In this document: positions 1 to 6,505 of the stretch, piece after piece | Numbering within the stretch: the stretch's first letter is position 1 | Layout of the letters: every line of letters begins with the position of its first letter | From: Eubacteriaceae bacterium | Lineage (GTDB): Bacteria; Bacillota; Clostridia; Eubacteriales; Anaerofustaceae | Reading direction: 5' to 3' | DNA length: 42,687 bases | Assembly (NCBI GenBank): GCA_017531485.1 | Contig: JAFXKY010000065.1 | Location: 1 to 42,687 of the forward strand | Translations under genes and position numbers: made by a program | The notes under the pieces: generated by a model | Databases searched by the model: none | The model's input: only the letters and a program-made list of their open reading frames with translations | Told to the model about the DNA's origin: nothing

Positions 1-8
1 CAAATATT

Positions 9-43
9 AAACGGATGTGTAGAATTTCTGCACATCCGTTTTT
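9..43 (+). terminator. Intrinsic terminator of a gene left of the window
   Basis: An 11-bp perfect stem (AAACGGATGTG at 9-19 with CACATCCGTTT at 31-41) is followed by a T run. It reads as a plus-strand terminator, so a plus-strand gene probably ends just outside the left edge. Confidence 0.85.
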
Positions 44-65
44 ACTATCTCAAAAAATTTTAAAT

Positions 66-240
66 AGTGATATTGTGAGACAGGTCTCACAGTGATATTA
101 TTGCCTTACGGCAATAGTGTTATTGAAACCTTTCGGTTTCAGTGATATTTTATTCGCCAATAAACTGCTGAAGGCAATATCACTCGACGGTAGCCGAATA
201 TAACTGTGAAGCAATAAAACTCGCCAAAGGCGAATATAAC
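66..240. repeat. Array of 25-base units: conserved GTGATATT plus variable palindromes, followed by inverted units
   Basis: GTGATATT occurs at 67-74, 92-99 and 142-149, with the variant GTGTTATT at 117-124. The period is exactly 25 bases. Between the copies lie 16-base perfect palindromes of unrelated sequence: gtgagac-ag-gtctcac (75-90), attgcc-ttac-ggcaat (100-115) and gaaacc-tttc-ggtttc (125-140). After about 150 the motif continues in inverse orientation: AATATCAC 176-183, AATATAAC 197-204, AATAAAAC 213-220, AATATAAC 233-240. Small hairpins such as tcgcc-aaa-ggcga (221-233) lie between these. The linker is conserved while the hairpins keep structure but not sequence. No open reading frame is apparent. 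Function unknown; it could form an RNA or a cruciform. Confidence 0.85.
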
Positions 241-241
241 T

Positions 242-287
242 GGCGTTGTATCCTTACGGGTACAACGCCTATCCGGCGGTCTTTTTT
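242..287 (+). terminator. Long hairpin overlapping a second terminator-like hairpin
   Basis: GGCGTTGTA (242-250) pairs perfectly with TACAACGCC (261-269), and the stem can extend inward. The 3' arm overlaps a second hairpin, CGCC-tatcc-GGCG (266-278), which is followed by a T6 run at 282-287. The two hairpins exclude each other, so this may be a terminator that ends transcription through the repeat array. Confidence 0.55.
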
Positions 288-357
288 GTTTGCAGATGCG
301 TCCCATAATTTAAATGTGAGACAGATAAGAGCCTGCACGTCACCGGATATTTAATAC

Positions 358-386
358 TTGAAATAAATAAAAATATACTTTATAAT
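358..386 (+). promoter_or_regulatory. Promoter of the YitT family gene
   Basis: TTGAAA (358-363), a 17-base spacer and TATAAT (381-386) form a near-consensus housekeeping promoter ahead of the start at 413. Confidence 0.75.
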
Positions 387-412
387 TTATCCGTCATTTA
401 TCCGGAGGCAAT

Positions 413-1285
413 ATGAAAAACAAAAAAATCAAATTATCAACCATTCTCGGCGTGATTTTCGGGAATATGCTTTATGCGTTTACCGTGAAATTCTTTCTTC
501 TGCCCTCAGACATGATGAGCAGCGGAACGACAGGCATATCACTTATCGTAAATCACCTCACGGGCTTTGATATCCCGACATTCATCCTCATCTTCAACAT
601 CACGATGCTTATCGTGGGATTTTTCTTTTTCGGAAAAGAGTTTGTCATGACCACCATCGCAAGCAGTATTATATATCCGTTAAGCCTTGATGCACTCAAT
701 GAGCTCTTCCCCGAAGTTTACATCACGGACAATATGCTCCTCAATGTGCTCTTCACGGGCATGGGCATCGGTCTGGCGCTTGGGATCGTCATTCGCTCCG
801 GAGCGTCAACAGGTGGAATGGATATCCCGCCGCTTGTGCTGAAAAAGCTGTTTAACATCCCCGTTTCCGTAAGCTTATATGCATTTGATTTTATCATCAT
901 TACGGCACAGGTATTTTATCACCCCATTGAAGACCTGTTATACGGAATATTACTTCTCATCATCACGTCCGTAATGCTCGACAAAGTCCTTCTCTTCGGA
1001 GAAAGCAAGACGGAAGTGAAGATCGTAAGCGAACGTTCCGATGAGATCAGAAACCACATCCTTTCCAAAATCGACCGCGGAGTTACCGTTCTTTACGGCG
1101 AAGGGGGATATTCAAAAGAGAAAAAAGATGTCATCCTCACTGTTCTCTCCAACAGAGAGCTTGCAATCGTGGAACGGACTGTCCACGACATCGATCCGGA
1201 TGCGTTCGTCATCGTCAGCAAGGTCACTCAGGTATACGGCAGAGGATTTTCGGCAGAAAAGAAATATATTTCAAAAGAGCAGTAA
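413..1285 (+). CDS. YitT family membrane protein (DUF161/DUF2179)
   Basis: A 290-residue protein with about six hydrophobic segments in the first 200 residues. They include the glycine-rich stretch GMGIGLALGIVIRSGASTGG, typical of the YitT family. A soluble C-terminal domain of about 80 residues (from roughly residue 203) matches the DUF2179 type usually found in this family. The biochemical role of the family is not established; an inner-membrane transport or sensing function is assumed. The start is set by GGAGG at 404-408, with a strong promoter upstream. The gene ends in its own terminator and is probably monocistronic. Family assignment is confident; substrate unknown. Confidence 0.9.
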   Translation: MKNKKIKLSTILGVIFGNMLYAFTVKFFLLPSDMMSSGTTGISLIVNHLTGFDIPTFILIFNITMLIVGFFFFGKEFVMTTIASSIIYPLSLDALNELFPEVYITDNMLLNVLFTGMGIGLALGIVIRSGASTGGMDIPPLVLKKLFNIPVSVSLYAFDFIIITAQVFYHPIEDLLYGILLLIITSVMLDKVLLFGESKTEVKIVSERSDEIRNHILSKIDRGVTVLYGEGGYSKEKKDVILTVLSNRELAIVERTVHDIDPDAFVIVSKVTQVYGRGFSAEKKYISKEQ

Positions 1286-1296
1286 TGCTCTTTTTT
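1273..1296 (+). terminator. Terminator overlapping the YitT stop codon
   Basis: AAAAGAGCA (1273-1281), loop GTAA and TGCTCTTTT (1286-1294), followed by Ts. The stop codon TAA (1283-1285) sits in the loop. Confidence 0.85.
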
Positions 1297-1357
1297 CGTT
1301 TCTGTGTAAATCACATAATCTCACGGCAGGCAGGAAAATATAAAATACAAAAACATA

Positions 1358-1398
1358 TTGACATACACAAGCAAACTGTATATACTATATATATACAG
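1358..1398 (+). promoter_or_regulatory. Promoter with overlapping palindromic operator (GntR operon)
   Basis: TTGACA (1358-1363), 17 bases, TATACT (1381-1386). A perfect inverted repeat, CTGTATATA (1376-1384) and TATATACAG (1390-1398), covers the -10 box. This placement is what is expected for autorepression by the GntR/YtrA-type regulator encoded immediately downstream. Confidence 0.85.
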
Positions 1399-1413
1399 CA
1401 TAGGCAGGTAATT

Positions 1414-1785
1414 ATGAATATATTCATTGACAACAAAAACTCAACACCTATCTACGAGCAGATTTATACTCAGATAAAAGACCTGATAATAAATGGAACA
1501 CTCAAAGAAAACGAGTCTCTTCCGTCAATCAGAAACCTTGCGAAAGATCTGAGAATAAGCGTCATCACCACAAAAAGAGCATACGAAGAGCTTGAGAGAA
1601 GCGGATTTATTTATGTCATTCCCGCCAAGGGATGTTTTGTGGCTGAGAAAAATACGGAATTGCTCCGCGAAGAAAATCTAAAAAAAATTGAAGAACACAT
1701 GAATTGCATAATAAAGTTATCTTCATCCTGCAATCTGACAAAGGACGATGTACTGAAAATGTGGGATATCATGTGGGAGGAATAA
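1414..1785 (+). CDS. GntR family transcriptional regulator, YtrA type
   Basis: A 123-residue protein with an N-terminal winged helix-turn-helix (about residues 10-75, motifs PIYEQI, LPSIRNLAKDL and RAYEELERSGF) and only a short helical C-terminus. This is the layout of the YtrA subfamily, whose members repress ABC transporter operons. The reading frame is open further upstream, but the start at 1414 is chosen because GntR homology begins there, AGG lies just upstream and the promoter at 1358-1386 leaves no room for an earlier start. It is followed one base later by the ABC ATPase gene, so it most likely represses its own operon through the palindrome at 1376-1398. The inducer is unknown; YtrA relatives often answer cell-envelope stress. 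Confidence 0.92.
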   Translation: MNIFIDNKNSTPIYEQIYTQIKDLIINGTLKENESLPSIRNLAKDLRISVITTKRAYEELERSGFIYVIPAKGCFVAEKNTELLREENLKKIEEHMNCIIKLSSSCNLTKDDVLKMWDIMWEE

Positions 1786-1786
1786 A

Positions 1787-2629
1787 ATGAATGCCGTCAC
1801 TATCAGAAATCTTTCAAAGACATATAAAGACTTCAGAATAAATAACCTCAGCCTTGATCTGCCAAAAGGGACAATAATGGGTCTTGTCGGTCAGAACGGC
1901 GCAGGAAAAACAACTATCCTCAAATCCATACTGAATATGATAACTCGGGATTCGGGCAGCATCACAGTCCTCGGAACCGACAACACATCTTCCGAATTCA
2001 CGTCAGTAAAAGAAGATATCGGCATCGTTCTCGGAGAAATGGGAATTGCGGGGTGCCTTGAAGGAAAGCAGATAGATAAGATAATGAAAAATATCTATAA
2101 AAACTGGGACAGTGCCCTTTTCATGGATTATTTCACCCGCTTCGACATTCCTTTTGACAAACCCTTCAAAGATCTCTCAAAAGGAATGAAGATGAAAGTC
2201 GGCATCGCCGTCGCACTCTCTCACGGTGCAAAGCTCCTTATCCTCGACGAAGCGACGAGCGGCCTTGATCCGATAGTGAGAGATGAGATCCTCGACATTC
2301 TGATGGAATTCACGAGAAATGAGAATCATTCTGTGATCCTTTCCTCTCATATTGTCAGCGACCTTGAAAAAGCCTGTGATTACATCGCATTTGTCCACAA
2401 AGGAGATATCCTTCTCACGGAAGAAAAAGATGTACTCAGGGAGGAATATGCAATCGTCTTTCTGAGTAAGGAAGAATTTTCTTTGTTGGATCCATGCGTT
2501 ATAAAAGGCAAAAAGGAAAGTTCGTACGGGGTTGAAGTCCTTATGCTTAAAAAAGATATGCCGGAAGATGCAAGATGTACATCTGTCAGCATCGAAGATC
2601 TGTTTATTTTAATGGCGAAGGAGGCTTAA
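1787..2629 (+). CDS. ABC transporter ATP-binding protein
   Basis: A 280-residue ATPase subunit. Walker A is GQNGAGKT at residues 35-42, the signature is LSKGM (a common variant of LSGGQ in YtrB/BcrA-like ATPases), Walker B is LLILDEA, followed by TSGLDP and the H-loop in SSHIVSDLE. The C-terminal ~70 residues are a poorly conserved extension typical of this subfamily. It should sit on the cytoplasmic face of the membrane with the permease encoded directly after it. Start and upstream stop are separated by one base, so translation is probably coupled. Likely substrates are a peptide, antibiotic or lipid, but nothing in the sequence decides this. Confidence 0.93.
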   Translation: MNAVTIRNLSKTYKDFRINNLSLDLPKGTIMGLVGQNGAGKTTILKSILNMITRDSGSITVLGTDNTSSEFTSVKEDIGIVLGEMGIAGCLEGKQIDKIMKNIYKNWDSALFMDYFTRFDIPFDKPFKDLSKGMKMKVGIAVALSHGAKLLILDEATSGLDPIVRDEILDILMEFTRNENHSVILSSHIVSDLEKACDYIAFVHKGDILLTEEKDVLREEYAIVFLSKEEFSLLDPCVIKGKKESSYGVEVLMLKKDMPEDARCTSVSIEDLFILMAKEA

Positions 2630-3247
2630 ATGAAAGGTCTTATCATTAAAGATTATTATATGGTGAAGAAATATCTGAAGTTTTATATCGTAATGATCAT
2701 TACCTTTTCAATAGCATACGCCTGCGGCGCCGACAGCGCATTTTTTACGATATATCCGTCTGTTCTTTCCGGAGTTCTGGTCACGACGCTTCTTTCGTAT
2801 GACGAAAGCTTTCGTTTTTTAGAGTATTCCGCAACCCTTCCCATTACCAAAAAGACTTTCGTAGTGGCAAAATACGCCTTTGCGCTGATAATGGTGGGTG
2901 TGATGCTCGTAATAAACACGATATCTGCAACAATGAACTTCGTCATATCGGGAAATTTCTCCGTAACGGCTGTGCTCATGCAGGTATGTCTTCTGGTACT
3001 TATAACAGTTCTCGGCTTTGCCCTCACCCTTCCGTTGACATTCCGCTTCGGACAGGAAAAAGGCAGGATAGTGTATATAATGGTAATAGGTCTTCTCAGC
3101 GGCGTATTTATGGGTATCGGATATTCAGACAACTTTATTCCTCAAAACTCATGGACGGCATGCGCGATGCTTCTCGCCGCATCGGTGCTGATATTTATAA
3201 TTTCAATGATCCTTTCCATAAAGTTTTACGAAAAACGCGAGCTTTAA
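2630..3247 (+). CDS. ABC-2 type transporter permease
   Basis: A 205-residue integral membrane protein with about six predicted helices, starting directly after the ATPase stop codon. The arrangement GntR, ATPase, short permease is typical of YtrA-controlled ABC-2 exporters. The middle of the protein carries the phrase LEYSATLPITKKTFVVAKY, a pattern recurrent in ABC-2 permeases of this group. It presumably forms the membrane channel with the preceding ATPase. A strong terminator follows, closing a three-gene operon. Confidence 0.85.
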   Translation: MKGLIIKDYYMVKKYLKFYIVMIITFSIAYACGADSAFFTIYPSVLSGVLVTTLLSYDESFRFLEYSATLPITKKTFVVAKYAFALIMVGVMLVINTISATMNFVISGNFSVTAVLMQVCLLVLITVLGFALTLPLTFRFGQEKGRIVYIMVIGLLSGVFMGIGYSDNFIPQNSWTACAMLLAASVLIFIISMILSIKFYEKREL

Positions 3248-3260
3248 TAATTGCGTCATG

Positions 3261-3295
3261 ATGCTTTACGGTTTATAATACCGTAAAGCATTTTT
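3261..3295 (+). terminator. Terminator of the GntR-ABC operon
   Basis: A 12-bp perfect stem (ATGCTTTACGGT 3261-3272 with ACCGTAAAGCAT 3280-3291) followed by Ts. Confidence 0.93.
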
Positions 3296-3310
3296 AATTT
3301 GGAGAAAAAT

Positions 3311-3913
3311 ATGGACAGACTCACTAAGATATTTGAATTCATAAAAGAGATCGACAAGGAAAAATTCATCCGCCGCCAGACATATCTTTCCGACGGTATG
3401 ACAAAAGAAGACGATTCACAGCACGCATGGCATATTGCCATAATGGCAGTTCTTCTGAGTGAATACGCAAACGAAGACATCGACGTATTAAAGACAGTAA
3501 CAATGCTTCTCATCCACGATATCGTGGAGATAGATGCAGGCGATACATACGCCTATGACGACAGTGCAAAAGCGACGCAGGCAGAAAGGGAATCAAAAGC
3601 CGCAGAACGAATCTTCGGATTGCTCCCTGAAGATCTCGGAGAAAAATTCAAAGCCCTCTGGCTTGAGTTTGAAGCGGGAGAAACCATGGAATCCAGGTTC
3701 GCTCACACCATGGACAACATTCAGCCGACGATGCTGAATTTCGTCACGGGTGGAAAAGCGTGGAAAGAGCATGAAGTGATGCTCTCAAAGGTTTTAAAGA
3801 GAAATGAGATCACATCCCTTGGCTCCAAAAAGCTGTGGGACTATTCCCTCAACACATTTATCCTTCCCCACACCATAAGCGGAAACATTACGGATGACAC
3901 CCAAAAGAATTAA
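3311..3913 (+). CDS. HD domain-containing hydrolase (YfbR-like)
   Basis: A 200-residue protein of the HD phosphohydrolase superfamily (HD_3/YfbR-like group). The metal site is visible as H38 in SQHAWH, the H69-D70 pair in LIHDIVEIDAGD, and a later aspartate in HTMDNIQP. Related proteins dephosphorylate deoxynucleoside monophosphates or similar nucleotides, so a housekeeping nucleotide phosphohydrolase is the most likely role. The start ATG at 3311 is preferred over an in-frame TTG at 3299 because GGAG (3301-3304) is well placed for it. It lies between a terminator and the mntP riboswitch and appears to be transcribed alone. Confidence 0.87.
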   Translation: MDRLTKIFEFIKEIDKEKFIRRQTYLSDGMTKEDDSQHAWHIAIMAVLLSEYANEDIDVLKTVTMLLIHDIVEIDAGDTYAYDDSAKATQAERESKAAERIFGLLPEDLGEKFKALWLEFEAGETMESRFAHTMDNIQPTMLNFVTGGKAWKEHEVMLSKVLKRNEITSLGSKKLWDYSLNTFILPHTISGNITDDTQKN

Positions 3914-3916
3914 ATC

Positions 3917-3945
3917 TTGACAAAAATATATGGTTCTGATAAAAT
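3917..3945 (+). promoter_or_regulatory. Promoter of the mntP riboswitch leader
   Basis: TTGACA (3917-3922), 17 bases, TAAAAT (3940-3945), directly upstream of the riboswitch. Confidence 0.88.
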
Positions 3946-3952
3946 ATGTCAC

Positions 3953-4110
3953 GATATGGGGGAGTAGCAGGCACGAAAGGTGTAACTAAGTCGACATACT
4001 GGAGTTTTCCCGGCTTGGATTTAAATTGCGAGACTCATGTATATTTGCTATACATGATACTTCTCTTTTTTGAAATCATCGCTGAGTATAGTAAATATAC
4101 TCAGCTTTTT
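3953..4110 (+). promoter_or_regulatory. yybP-ykoY manganese riboswitch with expression platform
   Basis: The leader contains the conserved blocks of the yybP-ykoY class in order: GGGGGAGTAGC (3959-3969), GTCGACATAC, a CCCGGCTT block, and GCGAGACTCATG near 4029. Riboswitches of this class bind Mn2+ and switch on export genes. The platform is the intrinsic terminator at 4081-4110, so metal binding is expected to favour readthrough into mntP. Confidence 0.92.
4081..4110 (+). terminator. Riboswitch-controlled terminator before mntP
   Basis: GCTGAGTATA (4081-4090) pairs with TATACTCAGC (4096-4105), followed by T5. It lies between the aptamer and the mntP ribosome binding site. Confidence 0.9.
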
Positions 4111-4127
4111 ATCATATGGAGGAAATT

Positions 4128-4718
4128 ATGCAACTTGACTTTCTTTTTATCTTCAACAGCATCCTTCTCGGAGTAGGACTTGCGATGGATGCATTTTCCG
4201 TATCTCTTGCCAACGGAATGAATGACCCGGAAATGAAGAGTCCGACAATGGCAAAGATCGCGGGAGTATTTTCAGCATTTCAGGGATTTATGCCGTTTCT
4301 GGGATGGGTCCTCGTACACACTTTGCTCGAATATTTCACGGCTTTTGAAAAGTTCATTCCTTGGATCGCTCTCATTCTTCTTTGTTACATCGGCGGAAAG
4401 ATGATCATGGATGCCCGTTCAGGGGAAGATGACGACCAGAGCGGCGAAGACCTCACCATCTCCACCCTTCTTTTGCAGGGAGTTGCAACGTCAATAGATG
4501 CCCTTTCGGTAGGATTCACGATCTCTGAATACGGACTTGTGATGGCTTTGATATGCGCGGCTATAATTGCGTTCGTAACGTTCTTCATCTGCTATGGCGG
4601 ATTATACGTCGGAAAGAAATTCGGAAACGCCCTTGCAGGCAAAGCGGCTTATCTCGGCGGTGGGATCCTTATATTTATCGGATTTGAAATATTTTTAAAA
4701 GGTCTGGGAATTTTATAA
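4128..4718 (+). CDS. mntP: Manganese efflux pump MntP
   Basis: A 196-residue, roughly six-helix membrane protein. It has the two inverted-half signature motifs of MntP, GLAMDAFSVSLANGM near the N-terminus and SIDALSVGFTIS in the second half, with the conserved aspartates used for Mn2+ transport. It exports excess Mn2+ from the cytoplasm. The start at 4128 is chosen because GGAGG (4118-4122) precedes it; the in-frame ATG at 4116 overlaps that site. Regulation is through the manganese riboswitch directly upstream, a pairing known for this family. A degraded methyltransferase gene follows with almost no gap. Confidence 0.96.
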   Translation: MQLDFLFIFNSILLGVGLAMDAFSVSLANGMNDPEMKSPTMAKIAGVFSAFQGFMPFLGWVLVHTLLEYFTAFEKFIPWIALILLCYIGGKMIMDARSGEDDDQSGEDLTISTLLLQGVATSIDALSVGFTISEYGLVMALICAAIIAFVTFFICYGGLYVGKKFGNALAGKAAYLGGGILIFIGFEIFLKGLGIL

Positions 4719-4719
4719 T

Positions 4720-5469
4720 ATGGAAAACATTTACGACAACAAAGAGTTTTTCGACGAATACGCAAAGATGCCCCGAAGCTTTATGGGGCTTGACGGCGCG
4801 GGAGAGTGGCATCAGCTCAAAGATATGTTTGATGATTTCAAAGATCTGGCTGTCCTCGACATCGGATGAGGTTACGGATGGCATTCGTATTATGCAGCTC
4901 AGAGCGGCGCAAGAGAAGTCATTGCAATCGACGAAAGTGAACTCATGCTATAAAAGGCAAAAGAGATAAACAGCCATAAAAACATTACATACAAAAGATG
5001 CTCCCTTGCAGAATATGATTATCCTGAAGAATATTTTGATACGGTAATTTCAAATCTCGTTCTGCATTATGTAGAGGATCTCGGAAGCGTTTATGAAAAC
5101 GTATACAAAACTCTCAGATATGGAGGAAGCTTCATCCTCAACATTGAGCACCCGACATTTACGGGAAGCGTAAATCAGGAATGGATCACCGACGGAGAAA
5201 AAAATCTTTACTGGCCGGTGGATGATTATTATTATCCCGGGGAAAGAAAGACCATATTCCTCGGAAAAGAAGTAAAGAAATATCACCACACCCTTACGGG
5301 AATAATCATGCCTCTTCTGGAAACGGGATTCACTCTCACGCAGCTTATCGAAGCATACCCGAATGAAAAGGATCTTGACATTCCGGGAATGAAAGACGAG
5401 ATGAGAAGACCGATGATGCTTATGATAAGGGCGGAAAAGAAACAGAAAGTAAAAAAGTCATGCAGATGA
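4720..5469 (+). pseudogene. Class I SAM-dependent methyltransferase, broken by two in-frame stops
   Basis: One reading frame of 250 codons runs from ATG 4720 to TGA 5469 and encodes a recognisable methyltransferase. Motif I reads VLDIG-stop-GYGWH, then VIAID for the acidic loop, FDTVISNLVLHYVEDL for motif IV, and a C-terminal half with YWPVDDYY and FLGKEVKKYHHTL, as in a common Firmicutes methyltransferase family. The frame is broken by TGA at 4867-4869 (codon 50), where relatives have the Cys of GCGYG, and by TAA at 4951-4953 (codon 78). The frame is otherwise intact, with no frameshift, suggesting recent inactivation. A selenocysteine reading of the TGA is made unlikely by the TAA. It sits one base after mntP and so would share its riboswitch-controlled transcript. 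Sequencing error at two sites is the alternative. Confidence 0.88.
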
Positions 5470-5490
5470 GCCTGCATGACTTTTGTTTTT
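5453..5490. terminator. Bidirectional terminator between convergent genes
   Basis: A 13-bp stem (AAAAGTCATGCAG 5453-5465, CTGCATGACTTTT 5472-5484) has T-rich tails on both strands. It serves the methyltransferase remnant and the LRR-dockerin gene. Confidence 0.9.
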
Positions 5491-6505
5491 ACTGTTTGTC
5501 GCATATATTCCCATACACCGAAAGAAAATACGATATATCCTCCGCATTCACACTTCCGTCACTGTTCACATCACATAAAGGCATATCCTGAGAATAATTT
5601 TCAAGGAGTGCGGACAGATCGTCCGAATTTGTCTTGTTATCTTTGTTTGTGTCCCCGCTCATGTCAGTGATGCTTATATGAACATTCATGGGATATGACG
5701 ACACATTCATCATCATATTCACAGCACCCTGCAATTCGCCTTTCGGGAAAAACATATTTCCGTCTTTGAGGGGCTTTGTCGCGGATATGATGGGATGCTT
5801 CGGGGTGTATTTATACTCTCCGAGTGAAGTGATTCCGAAAGTGAATTCCTGACTGCCAAGCAGAAGTCTGTCATAAATCTTTTTACCGGGAATAATGACC
5901 TCATCAAGCCGGTTTCCGTCAAGCCAGAGGCGTGAAAGAAGAAGATTTTCCGAGAGATCTATTCTGAGAAGACCGCTATGTTTCAGGCTCAGCTCCGTAA
6001 CGGCAGGAATGTCCTCAGCGTAAATCTCTTCAAGATCATTTCCGCTGAGGTAGGCTTTTTTGATGCCCTCCGGAAGGGATATTTCCTTTATCCCACAATT
6101 CTGCATATAAATAAATTCAAGATTTACGAGTTCAGAGAGGTCGCATTTTTCAATCTTATTTCCGTCAGCGAAAAGATAAATCAGTTCCTTATTATTCAGA
6201 ACATCAATATCCGTTACATCATTTCCCGAAATGTCGAGAATTTCGAGAGATGTGAAATATTCTATCCCTGAGATATTTTTAATTCCGAGAGATGCTGCAG
6301 AGAGTTCCGTAAAGCTTCCGAGTACATTTTCCCATTCTGAAATGAGGGATGTATCGTCCCTGATACCCGCTTTTTCACATACCGCATTTCTGAAAGCTTC
6401 GTCAGTAAATACATCACATACTCTTTCGCCTTCTCCTGCTGACGCCGCGAAGGGCAGAATGAGGAAAACAAGACACAGTACCACACAAACATTTTTTCTT
6501 CTCAT
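5489..6505 (-). CDS. Secreted leucine-rich repeat protein with C-terminal type I dockerin
   Basis: A 338-residue protein. It has a signal peptide (basic start, hydrophobic core VVLCLVFLILPFAA, likely cleavage after ASA) and several leucine-rich repeats (about residues 60-220; pattern LEILDISGNDVTDI, LIYLFADGNKIEKC, LEFIYMQNCGIKEI). A C-terminal dockerin has two calcium-binding loops, DTNKDNKTNSDD and DVNSDGSVNAED. Dockerins plug proteins into cohesin-bearing scaffolds or surface anchors, so this is probably an extracellular adhesion or polysaccharide-associated protein. ATG at 6505 overlaps the GH3 stop by one base (TGATG), with GGAG upstream, so translation is coupled. A GTG at 6508 is a less likely start. 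No cohesin gene is in the window. Confidence 0.9.
   Translation of the reverse strand: MRRKNVCVVLCLVFLILPFAASAGEGERVCDVFTDEAFRNAVCEKAGIRDDTSLISEWENVLGSFTELSAASLGIKNISGIEYFTSLEILDISGNDVTDIDVLNNKELIYLFADGNKIEKCDLSELVNLEFIYMQNCGIKEISLPEGIKKAYLSGNDLEEIYAEDIPAVTELSLKHSGLLRIDLSENLLLSRLWLDGNRLDEVIIPGKKIYDRLLLGSQEFTFGITSLGEYKYTPKHPIISATKPLKDGNMFFPKGELQGAVNMMMNVSSYPMNVHISITDMSGDTNKDNKTNSDDLSALLENYSQDMPLCDVNSDGSVNAEDISYFLSVYGNICDKQ

Noticed and set aside
66..240. CRISPR array
   Set aside because: Repeats are only 8-9 bases, the intervening sequences are palindromes, and no cas gene is nearby.
4867..4869. Selenocysteine codon in the methyltransferase
   Set aside because: A second, TAA stop at 4951-4953 in the same frame makes a selenoprotein reading insufficient; a pseudogene explains both.
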